In this document: in pieces, positions 10,516-24,113 of the stretch
Layout of the letters: each line of letters begins with the position of its first letter
Position numbering within the stretch: the first letter of the stretch is position 1
Translations under genes and position numbers: made by a program
Notes under the pieces: generated by a model
The model's database searches: none
Seen by the model: only the letters and a program-made list of their open reading frames with translations
Told to the model about the DNA's origin: nothing
NCBI GenBank assembly: GCA_950097015.1
Contig: CATNEN010000038.1
Coordinates: 35,116,501-35,180,500 of the forward strand
Length of the DNA: 64,000 nt
Origin: Macrostomum hystrix
Taxonomy: Eukaryota > Platyhelminthes > Macrostomidae
Direction of reading: 5' to 3'

Positions 10516-11084
10516 AAAAATTCTTAGCCAATCCAGGTCGATATTGTCCTAGTTCTGAGATCGTTGCTTTGTATTGACTTCTTATTCATATCAGCCTAAA
10601 ATTTTACAAGTATTATATTCAACCTACTTATAATTATTTCGAACAATTTTTTTATTTTTACCTCCGACCTCTCAACTCGCGTTGTTGTCTTTCCAGTTGT
10701 TTTCTATCGGAACTTGTCTGACTTCAATGACGTCATGGGACTAGTCGCAAATACACAGTTGCACTTCGGCTTTTTTGCTTGCGAAACGTTTTTTTTATCG
10801 ACAATTTGAATCTAATCCGGGGATAAATGACAATACAGTCTTTTCACGTTTTTTTGAACCTCTACATTTGATCTTAGCTGTTTTTTGTTCGCCATTAAAA
10901 TGTGAAATTTTTGACGCATTTAACAGGATTTACGAGTAGTTAGTTTTTCCGTTCTGCCCCCATGATGCACTGCATTTACTCGTAATTGCATCCATTCGCT
11001 AAATTAAATTTTGTCCTAATTAACGCCTTCACACTTGCTATTTTCCTACCTAATTTCTAATTTCCTCGATACTCGATACTTGAC
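10516..11084. other. AT-rich spacer, no gene seen
   Basis: Unique sequence between two minisatellites. No open frame of note, RNA gene or mobile element recognised. Confidence 0.6.
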
Positions 11085-12206
11085 AGACTATTACCTCTAC
11101 TTCTGACACCTGTGAGTCTACTAGCTCTACTTCTGACACCTGTGAGTCTACTAGCTCTACTTCTGACACCTGTGAGTCTATTAGCTCTACTTCTGACACC
11201 TGTGAGTCTACTAGCTCTACTTCTGACACCTGTGAGTCTACTAGGTCTACTTCTGACACCTGTGAGTCTATTAGCTCTACTTCTGACATCTGTGAGTCTA
11301 CTAGCTCTACTTCTGACACCTGTGAGTCTACTAGCTCTACTTCTGACACCTGTGAGTCTACTAGCTCTACTTCTGACACCTGTGAGTCTATTAGCTCTCC
11401 TTCTGACACCTGTGAGTCTATTAGCTCTACTTCTGGCACCTGTGAGTCTATTAGCTCTACTTCTGGCACCTGTGAGTCTATTAGCTCTACTTCTGGCACC
11501 TGTGAGTCTATTAGCTCTACTTCTGACACCTGTGAGTCTACTAGCTCTACTTCTGACACCTGTGAGTCTATTAGCTCTACTTCTGACATCTGTGAGTCTA
11601 CTAGCTCTCCTTCTGACACCTGTGAGTCTACTAGCTCTACTTCTGACACCTGTGAGTCTACTAGCTCTACTTCTGACACCTGTGAGTCTATTAGCTCTCC
11701 TTCTGACACCTGTGAGTCTATTAGCTCTACTTCTGACATCTGTGAGTCTACTAGCTCTACTTCTGACACCTGTGAGTCTACTAGCTCTACTACTGACACC
11801 TGTGAGTCTATTAGCTCTCCTTCTGACACCTGTGAGTCTATTAGCTCTACTTCTGACATCTGTGAGTCTACTAGCTCTACTTCTGACACCTGTGAGTCTA
11901 CTAGCTCTACTTCTGACACCTGTGAGTCTATTAGCTCTACTTCTGACATCTGTGAGTCTACTAGCTCTACTTCTGACATCTGTGAGTCTACTAGCTCTAC
12001 TTCTGACACCTGTGAGTCTACTAGCTCTACTTCTGACACCTGTGAGTCTACTAGCTCTACTTCTGACACCTGTGAGTCTACTAGCTCTACTTCTGACACC
12101 TGTGAGTCTACTAGCTCTACTTCTGACACCTGTGAGTCTACTAGCTCTACTTCTGACACCTGTGAGTCTATTAGCTCTCCTTCTGACACCTGTGAGTCTA
12201 TTAGCC
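11085..12206. repeat. 30-bp minisatellite, about 37 copies
   Basis: Unit CTCTACTTCTGACACCTGTG plus AGTCTACTAG. Because 30 is a multiple of three, both strands stay open: a 10-residue repeat SEVELVDSQV on the minus strand and a leucine-rich SLLALLLTPV repeat on the plus strand. The variants (CTA/TTA, ACC/ATC, TAC/TCC) alter both products, so neither frame shows protein-level constraint. Confidence 0.95.
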
Positions 12207-12619
12207 TATTAGAAAAAGAACATAATTTATAGTCAGATTAGGCAAGCAAGTGTGGTTTGTGTCTCTTGCGTGAATTACAAAAAACTAGTTTTTATGGGCT
12301 AAGAATTCATGGAAAGTCATATATATGAGTGTGGCATACATATAGTTGACATTGCTTAGCCAAAAGCTATCCAAAGCTGCTGCTGCTACTGTTGCAGACA
12401 AAAAAACTTGAGCAATGTCAATTTCCTGTTTTTTGTACTTCCCATCTTCCCTACTGGGTGGATATTGTCCTAAGCTGAGTTGAGCTGAAAATCTGGACTC
12501 TGTTTCCTGTAAAAATGCTCTAAACCGCGTGAATCGAAACGCGCATTTAGAAATACGAGAAATACGGCCAAAAAACTTTAGGCGATTTTTCAAAAGTAAG
12601 CATTAGTTGAGACTTTGAT
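12207..12619. other. Spacer, no supported gene
   Basis: Mostly unique sequence. A 102-codon minus-strand frame (12285-12593) has no recognisable domain, splice context or compositional signal, so I do not call it. Confidence 0.5.
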
Positions 12620-15600
12620 CGCAGCAAGAATTGCGGCTAGAATCGTAGCAAGAACCGAAGTTAGAATCGCAGCTAGAATCGTAGCAAGAACCGAAGTTAG
12701 AATCGTAGCTAGAATCGTAGCAAGAACCGAAGTTAGAATCGTAGCTGGAATCGCAGCTAGAATGGTAGCAAGGACCGAAGTTAGAGTCGCAGCTAGAATC
12801 GCAGCTAGAATGGTAGCAAGAACCGAAGTTAGAATGCAGCTAGAATGGTAGCAAGAACCAAAGTTAGAATCGTAGCTAGAATCGTAGCAAGAACCGAAGT
12901 TAGAGTCGCAGCTAGAATGGTAGCAAGGACCGAAGTTAGAATCGCAGCTAGAATGGTAGCAAGAACCGAAGTTAGAATCGTAGCTAGAATCGCAGCTAGA
13001 TTGGTAGCAAGAACCGAAGTTAGAATCGCAGCTAGAATGGTAGCAAGGACCGAAGTTAGAATCGCAGCTAGAATGGTAGCAAGGACCGAAGTTAGAATCG
13101 CAGCTAGAATGGTAGCAAGGACCGAAGTTAGAGTCGCAGCTAGAATGGTAGCAAGGACCGAAGTTAGAATCGCAGCTAGAATGGTAGCAAGGACCGAAGT
13201 TAGAGTCGCAGCTAGAATGGTAGCAAGGACCGAAGTTAGAATCGCAGCTAGAATGGTAGCAAGGACCGAAGTTAGAGTCGCAGCTAGAATGGTAGCAAGG
13301 ACCGAAGTTAGAATCGCAGCTAGAATGGTAGCAAGGACCGAAGTTAGAGTCGCAGCTAGAATGGTAGCAAGGACCGAAGTTAGAATCGCAGCTAGAATGG
13401 TAGCAAGGACCGAAGTTAGAATCGCAGTTAGAATCGCAGCTAGAATGGTAGCAAGGACCGAAGTTAGAATCGCAGCTAGAATGGAAGCAAGAACCGAAGT
13501 TAGAATCGCAGCTAGAATGGTAGCAAGGACCGAAGTTAGAATCGCAGTTAGAATCGCAGCTAGAATGGTAGCAAGGACCGAAGTTAGAATCGCAGTTAGA
13601 ATGGTAGCAAGGACCGAAGTTAGAATCGCAGCTAGAATGGTAGCAAGGACCGAAGTTAGAATCGCAGCTAGAATGGTAGCAAGAACCGAAGTTAGAATCG
13701 CAGCTAGAATGGTAGCAAGGACCGAAGTTAGAATCGCAGCTAGAATGGTAGCAAGGACCGAAGTTAGAATCGCAGCTAGAATGGTAGCAAGAACCGAAGT
13801 TAGAATCGTAGCTAGAATCGCAGCTAGATTGGTAGCAAGAACCGAAGTTAGAATCGCAGCTAGAATGGTAGCAAGGACCGAAGTTAGAATCGCAGCTAGA
13901 ATGGTAGCAAGGACCGAAGTTAGAATCGCAGCTAGAATGGTAGCAAGGACCGAAGTTAGAGTCGCAGCTAGAATGGTAGCAAGGACCGAAGTTAGAGTCG
14001 CAGCTAGAATGGTAGCAAGGACCGAAGTTAGAATCGCAGTTAGAATCGCAGCTAGAATGGTAGCAAGGACCGAAGTTAGAGTCGCAGCTAGAATGGTAGC
14101 AAGGACCGAAGTTAGAATCGCAGCTAGAATGGTAGCAAGGACCGAAGTTAGAGTCGCAGCTAGAATGGTAGCAAGGACCGAAGTTAGAGTCGCAGCTAGA
14201 ATGGTAGCAAGGACCGAAGTTAGAATCGCAGCTAGAATGGTAGCAAGGACCGAAGTTAGAATCGCAGCTAGAATGGTAGCAAGAACCGAAGTTAGAATCG
14301 CAGCTAGAATGGTAGCAAGGACCGAAGTTAGAATCGCAGTTAGAATCGCAGCTAGAATGGTAGCAAGGACCGAAGTTAGAATCGCAGTTAGAATGGTAGC
14401 AAGGACCGAAGTTAGAATCGCAGCTAGAATGGTAGCAAGGACCGAAGTTAGAATCGCAGCTAGAATGGTAGCAAGGACCGAAGTTAGAATCGCAGTTAGA
14501 ATCGCAGCTAGAATGGTAGCAAGGACCGAAGTTAGAATCGCAGCTAGAATGGTAGCAAGGACCGAAGTTAGAGTCGCAGCTAGAATGGTAGCAAGGACCG
14601 AAGTTAGAATCGCAGCTAGAATGGTAGCAAGGACCGAAGTTAGAATCGCAGCTAGAATGGTAGCAGGGACCGAAGTTAGAATCGCAGTTAGAATCGCAGC
14701 TAGAATGGTAGCAAGGACCGAAGTTAGAATCGCAGCTAGAATGGTAGCAAGGACCGAAGTTAGAGTCGCAGCTAGAATGGTAGCAAGGACCGAAGTTAGA
14801 ATCGCAGCTAGAATGGTAGCAAGGACCGAAGTTAGAATCGCAGCTAGAATGGTAGCAAGGACCGAAGTTAGAATCGCAGCTAGAATGGTAGCAAGGACCG
14901 AAGTTAGAATCGCAGCTAGAATGGTAGCAAGGACCGAAGTTAGAATCGCAGTTAGAATCGCAGCTAGAATGGTAGCAAGGACCGAAGTTAGAATCGCAGC
15001 TAGAATGGTAGCAAGGACCGAAGTTAGAGTCGCAGCTAGAATGGTAGCAAGGACCGAAGTTAGAGTCGCAGCTAGAATGGTAGCAAGGACCGAAGTTAGA
15101 GTCGCAGCTAGAATGGTAGCAAGGACCGAAGTTAGAGTCGCAGCTAGAATGGTAGCAAGGACCGAAGTTAGAGTCGCAGCTAGAATGGTAGCAAGGACCG
15201 AAGTTAGAATCGCAGCTAGAATGGTAGCAAGGACCGAAGTTAGAATCGCAGCTAGAATGGTAGCAAGGACCGAAGTTAGAATCGCAGTTAGAATCGCAGC
15301 TAGAATGGTAGCAAGGACCGAAGTTAGAATCGCAGCTAGAATGGTAGCAAAAACCGAAGTTAGAATCGAAGTTAGAATCGCAGCTAGAATGGTAGCAAGG
15401 ACCGAAGTTAGAATCGCAGCTAGAATGGTAGCAAGGACCGAAGTTAGAATCGCAGCTAGAATGGTAGCAAGGACCGAAGTTAGAATCGCAGCTAGAATGG
15501 TAGCAAGGACCGAAGTTAGAATCGCAGTTAGAATCGCAGCTAGAATGGTAGCAAGGACCGAAGTTAGAGTCGCAGCTAGAATGGTAGCAAGGACCGAAGT

Positions 15601-18600
15601 TAGAATCGCAGCTAGAATGGTAGCAAGGACCGAAGTTAGAATCGCAGCTAGAATGGTAGCAGGGACCGAAGTTAGAATCGCAGTTAGAATCGCAGCTAGA
15701 ATGGTAGCAAGGACCGAAGTTAGAATCGCAGCTAGAATGGTAGCAAGGACCGAAGTTAGAGTCGCAGCTAGAATGGTAGCAAGGACCGAAGTTAGAGTCG
15801 CAGCTAGAATGGTAGCAAGGACCGAAGTTAGAATCGCAGCTAGAATGGTAGCAAGGACCGAAGTTAGAATCGCAGCTAGAATGGTAGCAAGGACCGAAGT
15901 TAGAATCGCAGCTAGAATGGTAGCAAGGACCGAAGTTAGAATCGCAGCTAGAATGGTAGCAAGGACCGAAGTTAGAATCGCAGTTAGAATCGCAGCTAGA
16001 ATGGTAGCAAGGACCGAAGTTAGAATCGCAGCTAGAATGGTAGCAAGGACCGAAGTTAGAGTCGCAGCTAGAATGGTAGCAAGGACCGAAGTTAGAATCG
16101 CAGCTAGAATGGTAGCAAGGCCCGAAGTTAGAATCGCAGCTAGAATGGTAGCAAGGACCGAAGTTAGAATCGCAGTTAGAATCGCAGCTAGAATGGTAGC
16201 AAGGACCGAAGTTAGAATCGCAGCTAGAATGGTAGCAAAAACCGAAGTTAGAATCGAAGTTAGAATCGCAGCTAGAATGGTAGCAAGGACCGAAGTTAGA
16301 ATCGCAGCTAGAATGGTAGCAAGGACCGAAGTTAGAATCGCAGCTAGAATGGTAGCAAGGACCGAAGTTAGAATCGCAGTTAGAATCGCAGCTAGAATGG
16401 TAGCAAGGACCGAAGTTAGAATCGCAGCTAGAATGGTAGCAAGGACCGAAGTTAGAGTCGCAGCTAGAATGGTAGCAAGGACCGAAGTTAGAATCGCAGC
16501 TAGAATGGTAGCAAGGACCGAAGTTAGAATCGCAGTTAGAATCGCAGCTAGAATGGTAGCAAGGACCGAAGTTAGAATCGCAGCTAGAATGGTAGCAAGG
16601 ACCGAAGTTAGAGTCGCAGCTAGAATGGTAGCAAGGACCGAAGTTAGAATCGCAGCTAGAATGGTAGCAAGGACCGAAGTTAGAATCGCAGTTAGAAACG
16701 CAGCTAGAATGGTAGCAAGGACCGAAGTTAGAGTCGCAGCTAGAATGGTAGCAAGGACCGAAGTTAGAATCGCAGTTAGAATCGCAGCTAGAATGGTAGC
16801 AAGGACCGAAGTTAGAGTCGCAGCTAGAATGGTAGCAAGGACCGAAGTTAGAATCGCAGCTAGAATGGTAGCAAGGACCGAAGTTAGAGTCGCAGCTAGA
16901 ATGGTAGCAAGGACCGAAGTTAGAGTCGCAGCTAGAATGGTAGCAAGGACCGAAGTTAGAATCGCAGCTAGAATGGTAGCAAGGACCGAAGTTAGAATCG
17001 CAGCTAGAATGGTAGCAAGAACCGAAGTTAGAATCGCAGCTAGAATGGTAGCAAGGACCGAAGTTAGAATCGCAGTTAGAATCGCAGCTAGAATGGTAGC
17101 AAGGACCGAAGTTAGAATCGCAGTTAGAATGGTAGCAAGGACCGAAGTTAGAATCGCAGCTAGAATGGTAGCAAGGACCGAAGTTAGAATCGCAGCTAGA
17201 ATGGTAGCAAGGACCGAAGTTAGAATCGCAGTTAGAATCGCAGCTAGAATGGTAGCAAGGACCGAAGTTAGAATCGCAGCTAGAATGGTAGCAAGGACCG
17301 AAGTTAGAGTCGCAGCTAGAATGGTAGCAAGGACCGAAGTTAGAATCGCAGCTAGAATGGTAGCAAGGACCGAAGTTAGAATCGCAGCTAGAATGGTAGC
17401 AGGGACCGAAGTTAGAATCGCAGTTAGAATCGCAGCTAGAATGGTAGCAAGGACCGAAGTTAGAATCGCAGCTAGAATGGTAGCAAGGACCGAAGTTAGA
17501 GTCGCAGCTAGAATGGTAGCAAGGACCGAAGTTAGAATCGCAGCTAGAATGGTAGCAAGGACCGAAGTTAGAATCGCAGCTAGAATGGTAGCAAGGACCG
17601 AAGTTAGAATCGCAGCTAGAATGGTAGCAAGGACCGAAGTTAGAATCGCAGCTAGAATGGTAGCAAGGACCGAAGTTAGAATCGCAGTTAGAATCGCAGC
17701 TAGAATGGTAGCAAGGACCGAAGTTAGAATCGCAGCTAGAATGGTAGCAAGGACCGAAGTTAGAGTCGCAGCTAGAATGGTAGCAAGGACCGAAGTTAGA
17801 GTCGCAGCTAGAATGGTAGCAAGGACCGAAGTTAGAGTCGCAGCTAGAATGGTAGCAAGGACCGAAGTTAGAGTCGCAGCTAGAATGGTAGCAAGGACCG
17901 AAGTTAGAGTCGCAGCTAGAATGGTAGCAAGGACCGAAGTTAGAATCGCAGCTAGAATGGTAGCAAGGACCGAAGTTAGAATCGCAGCTAGAATGGTAGC
18001 AAGGACCGAAGTTAGAATCGCAGTTAGAATCGCAGCTAGAATGGTAGCAAGGACCGAAGTTAGAATCGCAGCTAGAATGGTAGCAAAAACCGAAGTTAGA
18101 ATCGAAGTTAGAATCGCAGCTAGAATGGTAGCAAGGACCGAAGTTAGAATCGCAGCTAGAATGGTAGCAAGGACCGAAGTTAGAATCGCAGCTAGAATGG
18201 TAGCAAGGACCGAAGTTAGAATCGCAGCTAGAATGGTAGCAAGGACCGAAGTTAGAATCGCAGTTAGAATCGCAGCTAGAATGGTAGCAAGGACCGAAGT
18301 TAGAGTCGCAGCTAGAATGGTAGCAAGGACCGAAGTTAGAATCGCAGCTAGAATGGTAGCAAGGACCGAAGTTAGAATCGCAGCTAGAATGGTAGCAGGG
18401 ACCGAAGTTAGAATCGCAGTTAGAATCGCAGCTAGAATGGTAGCAAGGACCGAAGTTAGAATCGCAGCTAGAATGGTAGCAAGGACCGAAGTTAGAGTCG
18501 CAGCTAGAATGGTAGCAAGGACCGAAGTTAGAGTCGCAGCTAGAATGGTAGCAAGGACCGAAGTTAGAATCGCAGCTAGAATGGTAGCAAGGACCGAAGT

Positions 18601-21600
18601 TAGAATCGCAGCTAGAATGGTAGCAAGGACCGAAGTTAGAATCGCAGCTAGAATGGTAGCAAGGACCGAAGTTAGAATCGCAGCTAGAATGGTAGCAAGG
18701 ACCGAAGTTAGAATCGCAGTTAGAATCGCAGCTAGAATGGTAGCAAGGACCGAAGTTAGAATCGCAGCTAGAATGGTAGCAAGGACCGAAGTTAGAGTCG
18801 CAGCTAGAATGGTAGCAAGGACCGAAGTTAGAATCGCAGCTAGAATGGTAGCAAGGACCGAAGTTAGAATCGCAGCTAGAATGGTAGCAAGGACCGAAGT
18901 TAGAATCGCAGTTAGAATCGCAGCTAGAATGGTAGCAAGGACCGAAGTTAGAATCGCAGCTAGAATGGTAGCAAAAACCGAAGTTAGAATCGAAGTTAGA
19001 ATCGCAGCTAGAATGGTAGCAAGGACCGAAGTTAGAATCGCAGCTAGAATGGTAGCAAGGACCGAAGTTAGAATCGCAGCTAGAATGGTAGCAAGGACCG
19101 AAGTTAGAATCGCAGTTAGAATCGCAGCTAGAATGGTAGCAAGGACCGAAGTTAGAATCGCAGCTAGAATGGTAGCAAGGACCGAAGTTAGAGTCGCAGC
19201 TAGAATGGTAGCAAGGACCGAAGTTAGAATCGCAGCTAGAATGGTAGCAAGGACCGAAGTTAGAATCGCAGTTAGAATCGCAGCTAGAATGGTAGCAAGG
19301 ACCGAAGTTAGAATCGCAGCTAGAATGGTAGCAAGGACCGAAGTTAGAGTCGCAGCTAGAATGGTAGCAAGGACCGAAGTTAGAATCGCAGCTAGAATGG
19401 TAGCAAGGACCGAAGTTAGAATCGCAGTTAGAAACGCAGCTAGAATGGTAGCAAGGACCGAAGTTAGAATCGCAGCTAGAATGGTAGCAAGGACCGAAGT
19501 TAGAGTCGCAGCTAGAATGGTAGCAAGGACCGAAGTTAGAATCGCAGCTAGAATGGTAGCAAGGACCGAAGTTAGAATCGTAGCTAGAATGGTAGCAAGG
19601 ACCGAAGTTAGAATCGCAGCTAGAATGGTAGCAAGGACCGAAGTTAGAGTCGCAGCTAGAATGGTAGCAAGGACCGAAGTTAGAATCGCAGCTAGAATGG
19701 TAGCAAGGACCGAAGTTAGAATCGTAGCTAGAATGGTAGCAAGGACCGAAGTTAGAATCGTAGCTAGAATGGTAGCAAGGACCGAAGTTAGAATCGCAGC
19801 TAGAATGGTAGCAAGGACCGAAGTTAGAATCGCAGCTAGAATGGTAGCAAGGACCGAAGTTAGAATCGCAGCTAGAATGGTAGCAAGGACCGAAGTTAGA
19901 ATCGCAGTTAGAATCGCAGCTAGAATGGTAGCAAGGACCGAAGTTAGAATCGCAGCTAGAATGGTAGCAAGGACCGAAGTTAGAGTCGCAGCTAGAATGG
20001 TAGCAAGGACCGAAGTTAGAATCGCAGCTAGAATGGTAGCAAGGACCGAAGTTAGAATCGCAGCTAGAATGGTAGCAAGGACCGAAGTTAGAATCGCAGC
20101 TAGAATGGTAGCAAGGACCGAAGTTAGAGTCGCAGCTAGAATGGTAGCAAGGACCGAAGTTAGAGTCGCAGCTAGAATGGTAGCAAGGACCGAAGTTAGA
20201 ATCGCAGCTAGAATGGTAGCAAGGACCGAAGTTAGAATCGCAGCTAGAATGGTAGCAAGGACCGAAGTTAGAATCGCAGCTAGAATGGTAGCAAGGACCG
20301 AAGTTAGAATCGCAGCTAGAATGGTAGCAAGGACCGAAGTTAGAATCGCAGCTAGAATGGTAGCAAGGACCGAAGTTAGAATCGCAGCTAGAATGGTAGC
20401 AAGGACCGAAGTTAGAATCGCAGCTAGAATGGTAGCAAGGACCGAAGTTAGAGTCGCAGCTAGAATGGTAGCAAGGACCGAAGTTAGAATCGCAGCTAGA
20501 ATGGTAGCAAGGACCGAAGTTAGAATCGCAGTTAGAATCGCAGCTAGAATGGTAGCAAGGACCGAAGTTAGAATCGCAGCTAGAATGGTAGCAAGGACCG
20601 AAGTTAGAGTCGCAGCTAGAATGGTAGCAAGGACCGAAGTTAGAATCGCAGCTAGAATGGTAGCAAGGACCGAAGTTAGAATCGCAGCTAGAATGGTAGC
20701 AAGGACCGAAGTTAGAATCGCAGCTAGAATGGTAGCAAGGACCGAAGTTAGAGTCGCAGCTAGAATGGTAGCAAGGACCGAAGTTAGAATCGCAGTTAGA
20801 ATCGCAGCTAGAATGGTAGCAAGGACCGAAGTTAGAATCGCAGCTAGAATGGTAGCAAGGACCGAAGTTAGAGTCGCAGCTAGAATGGTAGCAAGGACCG
20901 AAGTTAGAATCGCAGCTAGAATGGTAGCAAGGACCGAAGTTAGAATCGCAGCTAGAATGGTAGCAAGGACCGAAGTTAGAATCGCAGCTAGAATGGTAGC
21001 AAGGACCGAAGTTAGAGTCGCAGCTAGAATGGTAGCAAGGACCGAAGTTAGAATCGCAGCTAGAATGGTAGCAAGGACCGAAGTTAGAATCGTAGCTAGA
21101 ATGGTAGCAAGGACCGAAGTTAGAATCGCAGCTAGAATGGTAGCAAGGACCGAAGTTAGAGTCGCAGCTAGAATGGTAGCAAGGACCGAAGTTAGAATCG
21201 CAGCTAGAATGGTAGCAAGGACCGAAGTTAGAATCGCAGTTAGAATCGCAGCTAGAATGGTAGCAAGGACCGAAGTTAGAATCGCAGCTAGAATGGTAGC
21301 AAGGACCGAAGTTAGAATCGCAGTTAGAAACGCAGCTAGAATGGTAGCAAGGACCGAAGTTAGAATCGCAGCTAGAATGGTAGCAAGGACCGAAGTTAGA
21401 ATCGCAGCTAGAATGGTAGCAAGGACCGAAGTTAGAATCGCAGCTAGAATGGTAGCAAGGACCGAAGTTAGAATCGCAGCTAGAATGGTAGCAAGGACCG
21501 AAGTTAGAATCGCAGCTAGAATGGTAGCAAGGACCGAAGTTAGAATCGCAGTTAGAATCGCAGCTAGAATGGTAGCAAGGACCGAAGTTAGAATCGCAGC

Positions 21601-23320
21601 TAGAATGGTAGCAAGGACCGAAGTTAGAGTCGCAGCTAGAATGGTAGCAAGGACCGAAGTTAGAATCGCAGCTAGAATGGTAGCAAGGACCGAAGTTAGA
21701 ATCGCAGCTAGAATGGTAGCAAGGACCGAAGTTAGAATCGCAGCTAGAATGGTAGCAAGGACCGAAGTTAGAGTCGCAGCTAGAATGGTAGCAAGGACCG
21801 AAGTTAGAATCGCAGTTAGAATCGCAGCTAGAATGGTAGCAAGGACCGAAGTTAGAATCGCAGCTAGAATGGTAGCAAGGACCGAAGTTAGAGTCGCAGC
21901 TAGAATGGTAGCAAGGACCGAAGTTAGAATCGCAGCTAGAATGGTAGCAAGGACCGAAGTTAGAATCGCAGTTAGAAACGCAGCTAGAATGGTAGCAAGG
22001 ACCGAAGTTAGAATCGCAGCTAGAATGGTAGCAAGGACCGAAGTTAGAATCGCAGCTAGAATGGTAGCAAGGACCGAAGTTAGAGTCGCAGCTAGAATGG
22101 TAGCAAGGACCGAAGTTAGAATCGCAGCTAGAATGGTAGCAAGGACCGAAGTTAGAATCGTAGCTAGAATGGTAGCAAGGACCGAAGTTAGAATCGCAGC
22201 TAGAATGGTAGCAAGGACCGAAGTTAGAGTCGCAGCTAGAATGGTAGCAAGGACCGAAGTTAGAATCGCAGCTAGAATGGTAGCAAGGACCGAAGTTAGA
22301 ATCGTAGCTAGAATGGTAGCAAGGACCGAAGTTAGAATCGTAGCTAGAATGGTAGCAAGGACCGAAGTTAGAATCGCAGCTAGAATGGTAGCAAGGACCG
22401 AAGTTAGAATCGCAGCTAGAATGGTAGCAAGGACCGAAGTTAGAATCGCAGCTAGAATGGTAGCAAGGACCGAAGTTAGAATCGCAGTTAGAATCGCAGC
22501 TAGAATGGTAGCAAGGACCGAAGTTAGAATCGCAGCTAGAATGGTAGCAAGGACCGAAGTTAGAGTCGCAGCTAGAATGGTAGCAAGGACCGAAGTTAGA
22601 ATCGCAGCTAGAATGGTAGCAAGGACCGAAGTTAGAATCGCAGCTAGAATGGTAGCAAGGACCGAAGTTAGAATCGCAGCTAGAATGGTAGCAAGGACCG
22701 AAGTTAGAGTCGCAGCTAGAATGGTAGCAAGGACCGAAGTTAGAGTCGCAGCTAGAATGGTAGCAAGGACCGAAGTTAGAATCGCAGCTAGAATGGTAGC
22801 AAGGACCGAAGTTAGAATCGCAGCTAGAATGGTAGCAAGGACCGAAGTTAGAGTCGCAGCTAGAATGGTAGCAAGGACCGAAGTTAGAATCGCAGCTAGA
22901 ATGGTAGCAAGGACCGAAGTTAGAATCGCAGCTAGAATGGTAGCAAGGACCGAAGTTAGAATCGCAGTTAGAATCGCAGCTAGAATGGTAGCAAGGACCG
23001 AAGTTAGAATCGCAGCTAGAATGGTAGCAAGGACCGAAGTTAGAGTCGCAGCTAGAATGGTAGCAAGGACCGAAGTTAGAATCGCAGCTAGAATGGTAGC
23101 AAGGACCGAAGTTAGAATCGCAGCTAGAATGGTAGCAAGGACCGAAGTTAGAATCGCAGCTAGAATGGTAGCAAGGACCGAAGTTAGAGTCGCAGCTAGA
23201 ATGGTAGCAAGGACCGAAGTTAGAATCGCAGCTAGAATGGTAGCAAGGACCGAAGTTAGAATCGCAGCTAGAATGGTAGCAAGGACCGAAGTTAGAGTCG
23301 CAGCTAGAATGGTAGCAAAA
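12620..23320. repeat. 36-bp minisatellite, about 10.7 kb
   Basis: The 36-bp unit is a trimer of related 12-bp blocks: GTTAGAATCGCA, GCTAGAATGGTA and GCAAGGACCGAA. Some units carry one extra 12-bp block, so length changes stay in steps of 12. The left edge is the most diverged (GCAAGAACC, extra GTA variants). Two long-range duplications are visible: rare variants at 14665, 15350, 15660, 16236 and 16695 recur 2736 bp (76 units) later, and variants around 19581-20160 recur 2580 bp later. One plus-strand frame stays open for about 3,500 codons (12845-23425) as a 12-residue repeat rich in Arg, Ala and Val. The complementary frame also has no stops, so openness is not evidence for a protein. Confidence 0.97.
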
Positions 23321-24113
23321 ATCGCAGTGGCTGTCCGAAACGAGTGGTTTCAGGAAATTACGAGCCGTATTTTTACATTTTACATTTATTTATTGCGGTC
23401 GTTTGGTAAGTCGCATCGAAACTAAATTTTGGTACTGGTTCAAAGCGGGAAGTACGGAAGTTATCCTCGTATTTTCTTTAAAATGTCTTTAACTTCTATT
23501 GATTTGTATTTATATTTTAAGCGATCAGCGATAGACTTACAGAACCTCAAATATCCACTAATAGTTAACTGATGGAAAGCGATACATTTTATTTACTTCT
23601 GAAAACTAAAGCATTACGACAAGAAGTATTTGAGACAAGACATATGGTGCTCACAAATTCAATGTTCACAAAGACGTGCTTAAACGATAAAGTTAAGTAA
23701 TCGTACGAACTTATTAATTTTCGGTAAACAATACGTTAGGACGCGACTTAAAAAATCTGGGGGCAAAAAGGAATTGACAGATTTTTTACGCGCCTGCGGG
23801 TAAGCCTTGCAAGCTTTTTGTTCTAAAAATAGCAACTGGCCAATCTTTCGTGACCAATCAAATTTGATCATATAAAAGGGTTGCCCTTTGTTACTAAAAA
23901 TAGCACGGGTCAATCTTCTTTGGCCAATCACAATTGATGGGCGTCCCATATGCACTCGATGCTTAAATGTGTTTTCATAAAAGGCTTGCAAGTTTAAGAA
24001 GTCTTTTCCCCAAGACAAAGCTAGCATCCCATCACAGATCACTAACAAAGACTGTACAAAAATAAAAATCTGACCAAGGCATCCCTGGTCAAGCGGAACT
24101 GTGAGATCCCGCA
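23321..24113. other. Flank of the orphan GPCR with a local 70-bp duplication
   Basis: No recognised gene. A segment starting CTAAAAATAGCA at 23823 is repeated, diverged, at 23893 (70 bp offset), including a CAATCTT...CCAATCA core. A 147-codon minus-strand frame here begins inside the GPCR stop region and is probably its 3' UTR. A minus-strand AATAAA (complement at about 23587) could be its poly(A) signal. Confidence 0.5.

Noticed and set aside
10083-10531. WIWDGAQT-type minus-strand frames
   Set aside because: The 34/37-bp repeat read in rotating frames; no non-repeat coding sequence attached.
12285-12593. 102-codon minus-strand frame
   Set aside because: AT-rich, no motif, no splice context, sits between two satellites.
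6975-23320. Centromere or telomere
   Set aside because: Three different units with single-copy flanks and genes on both sides; no telomeric TTAGGG-type repeat was seen.
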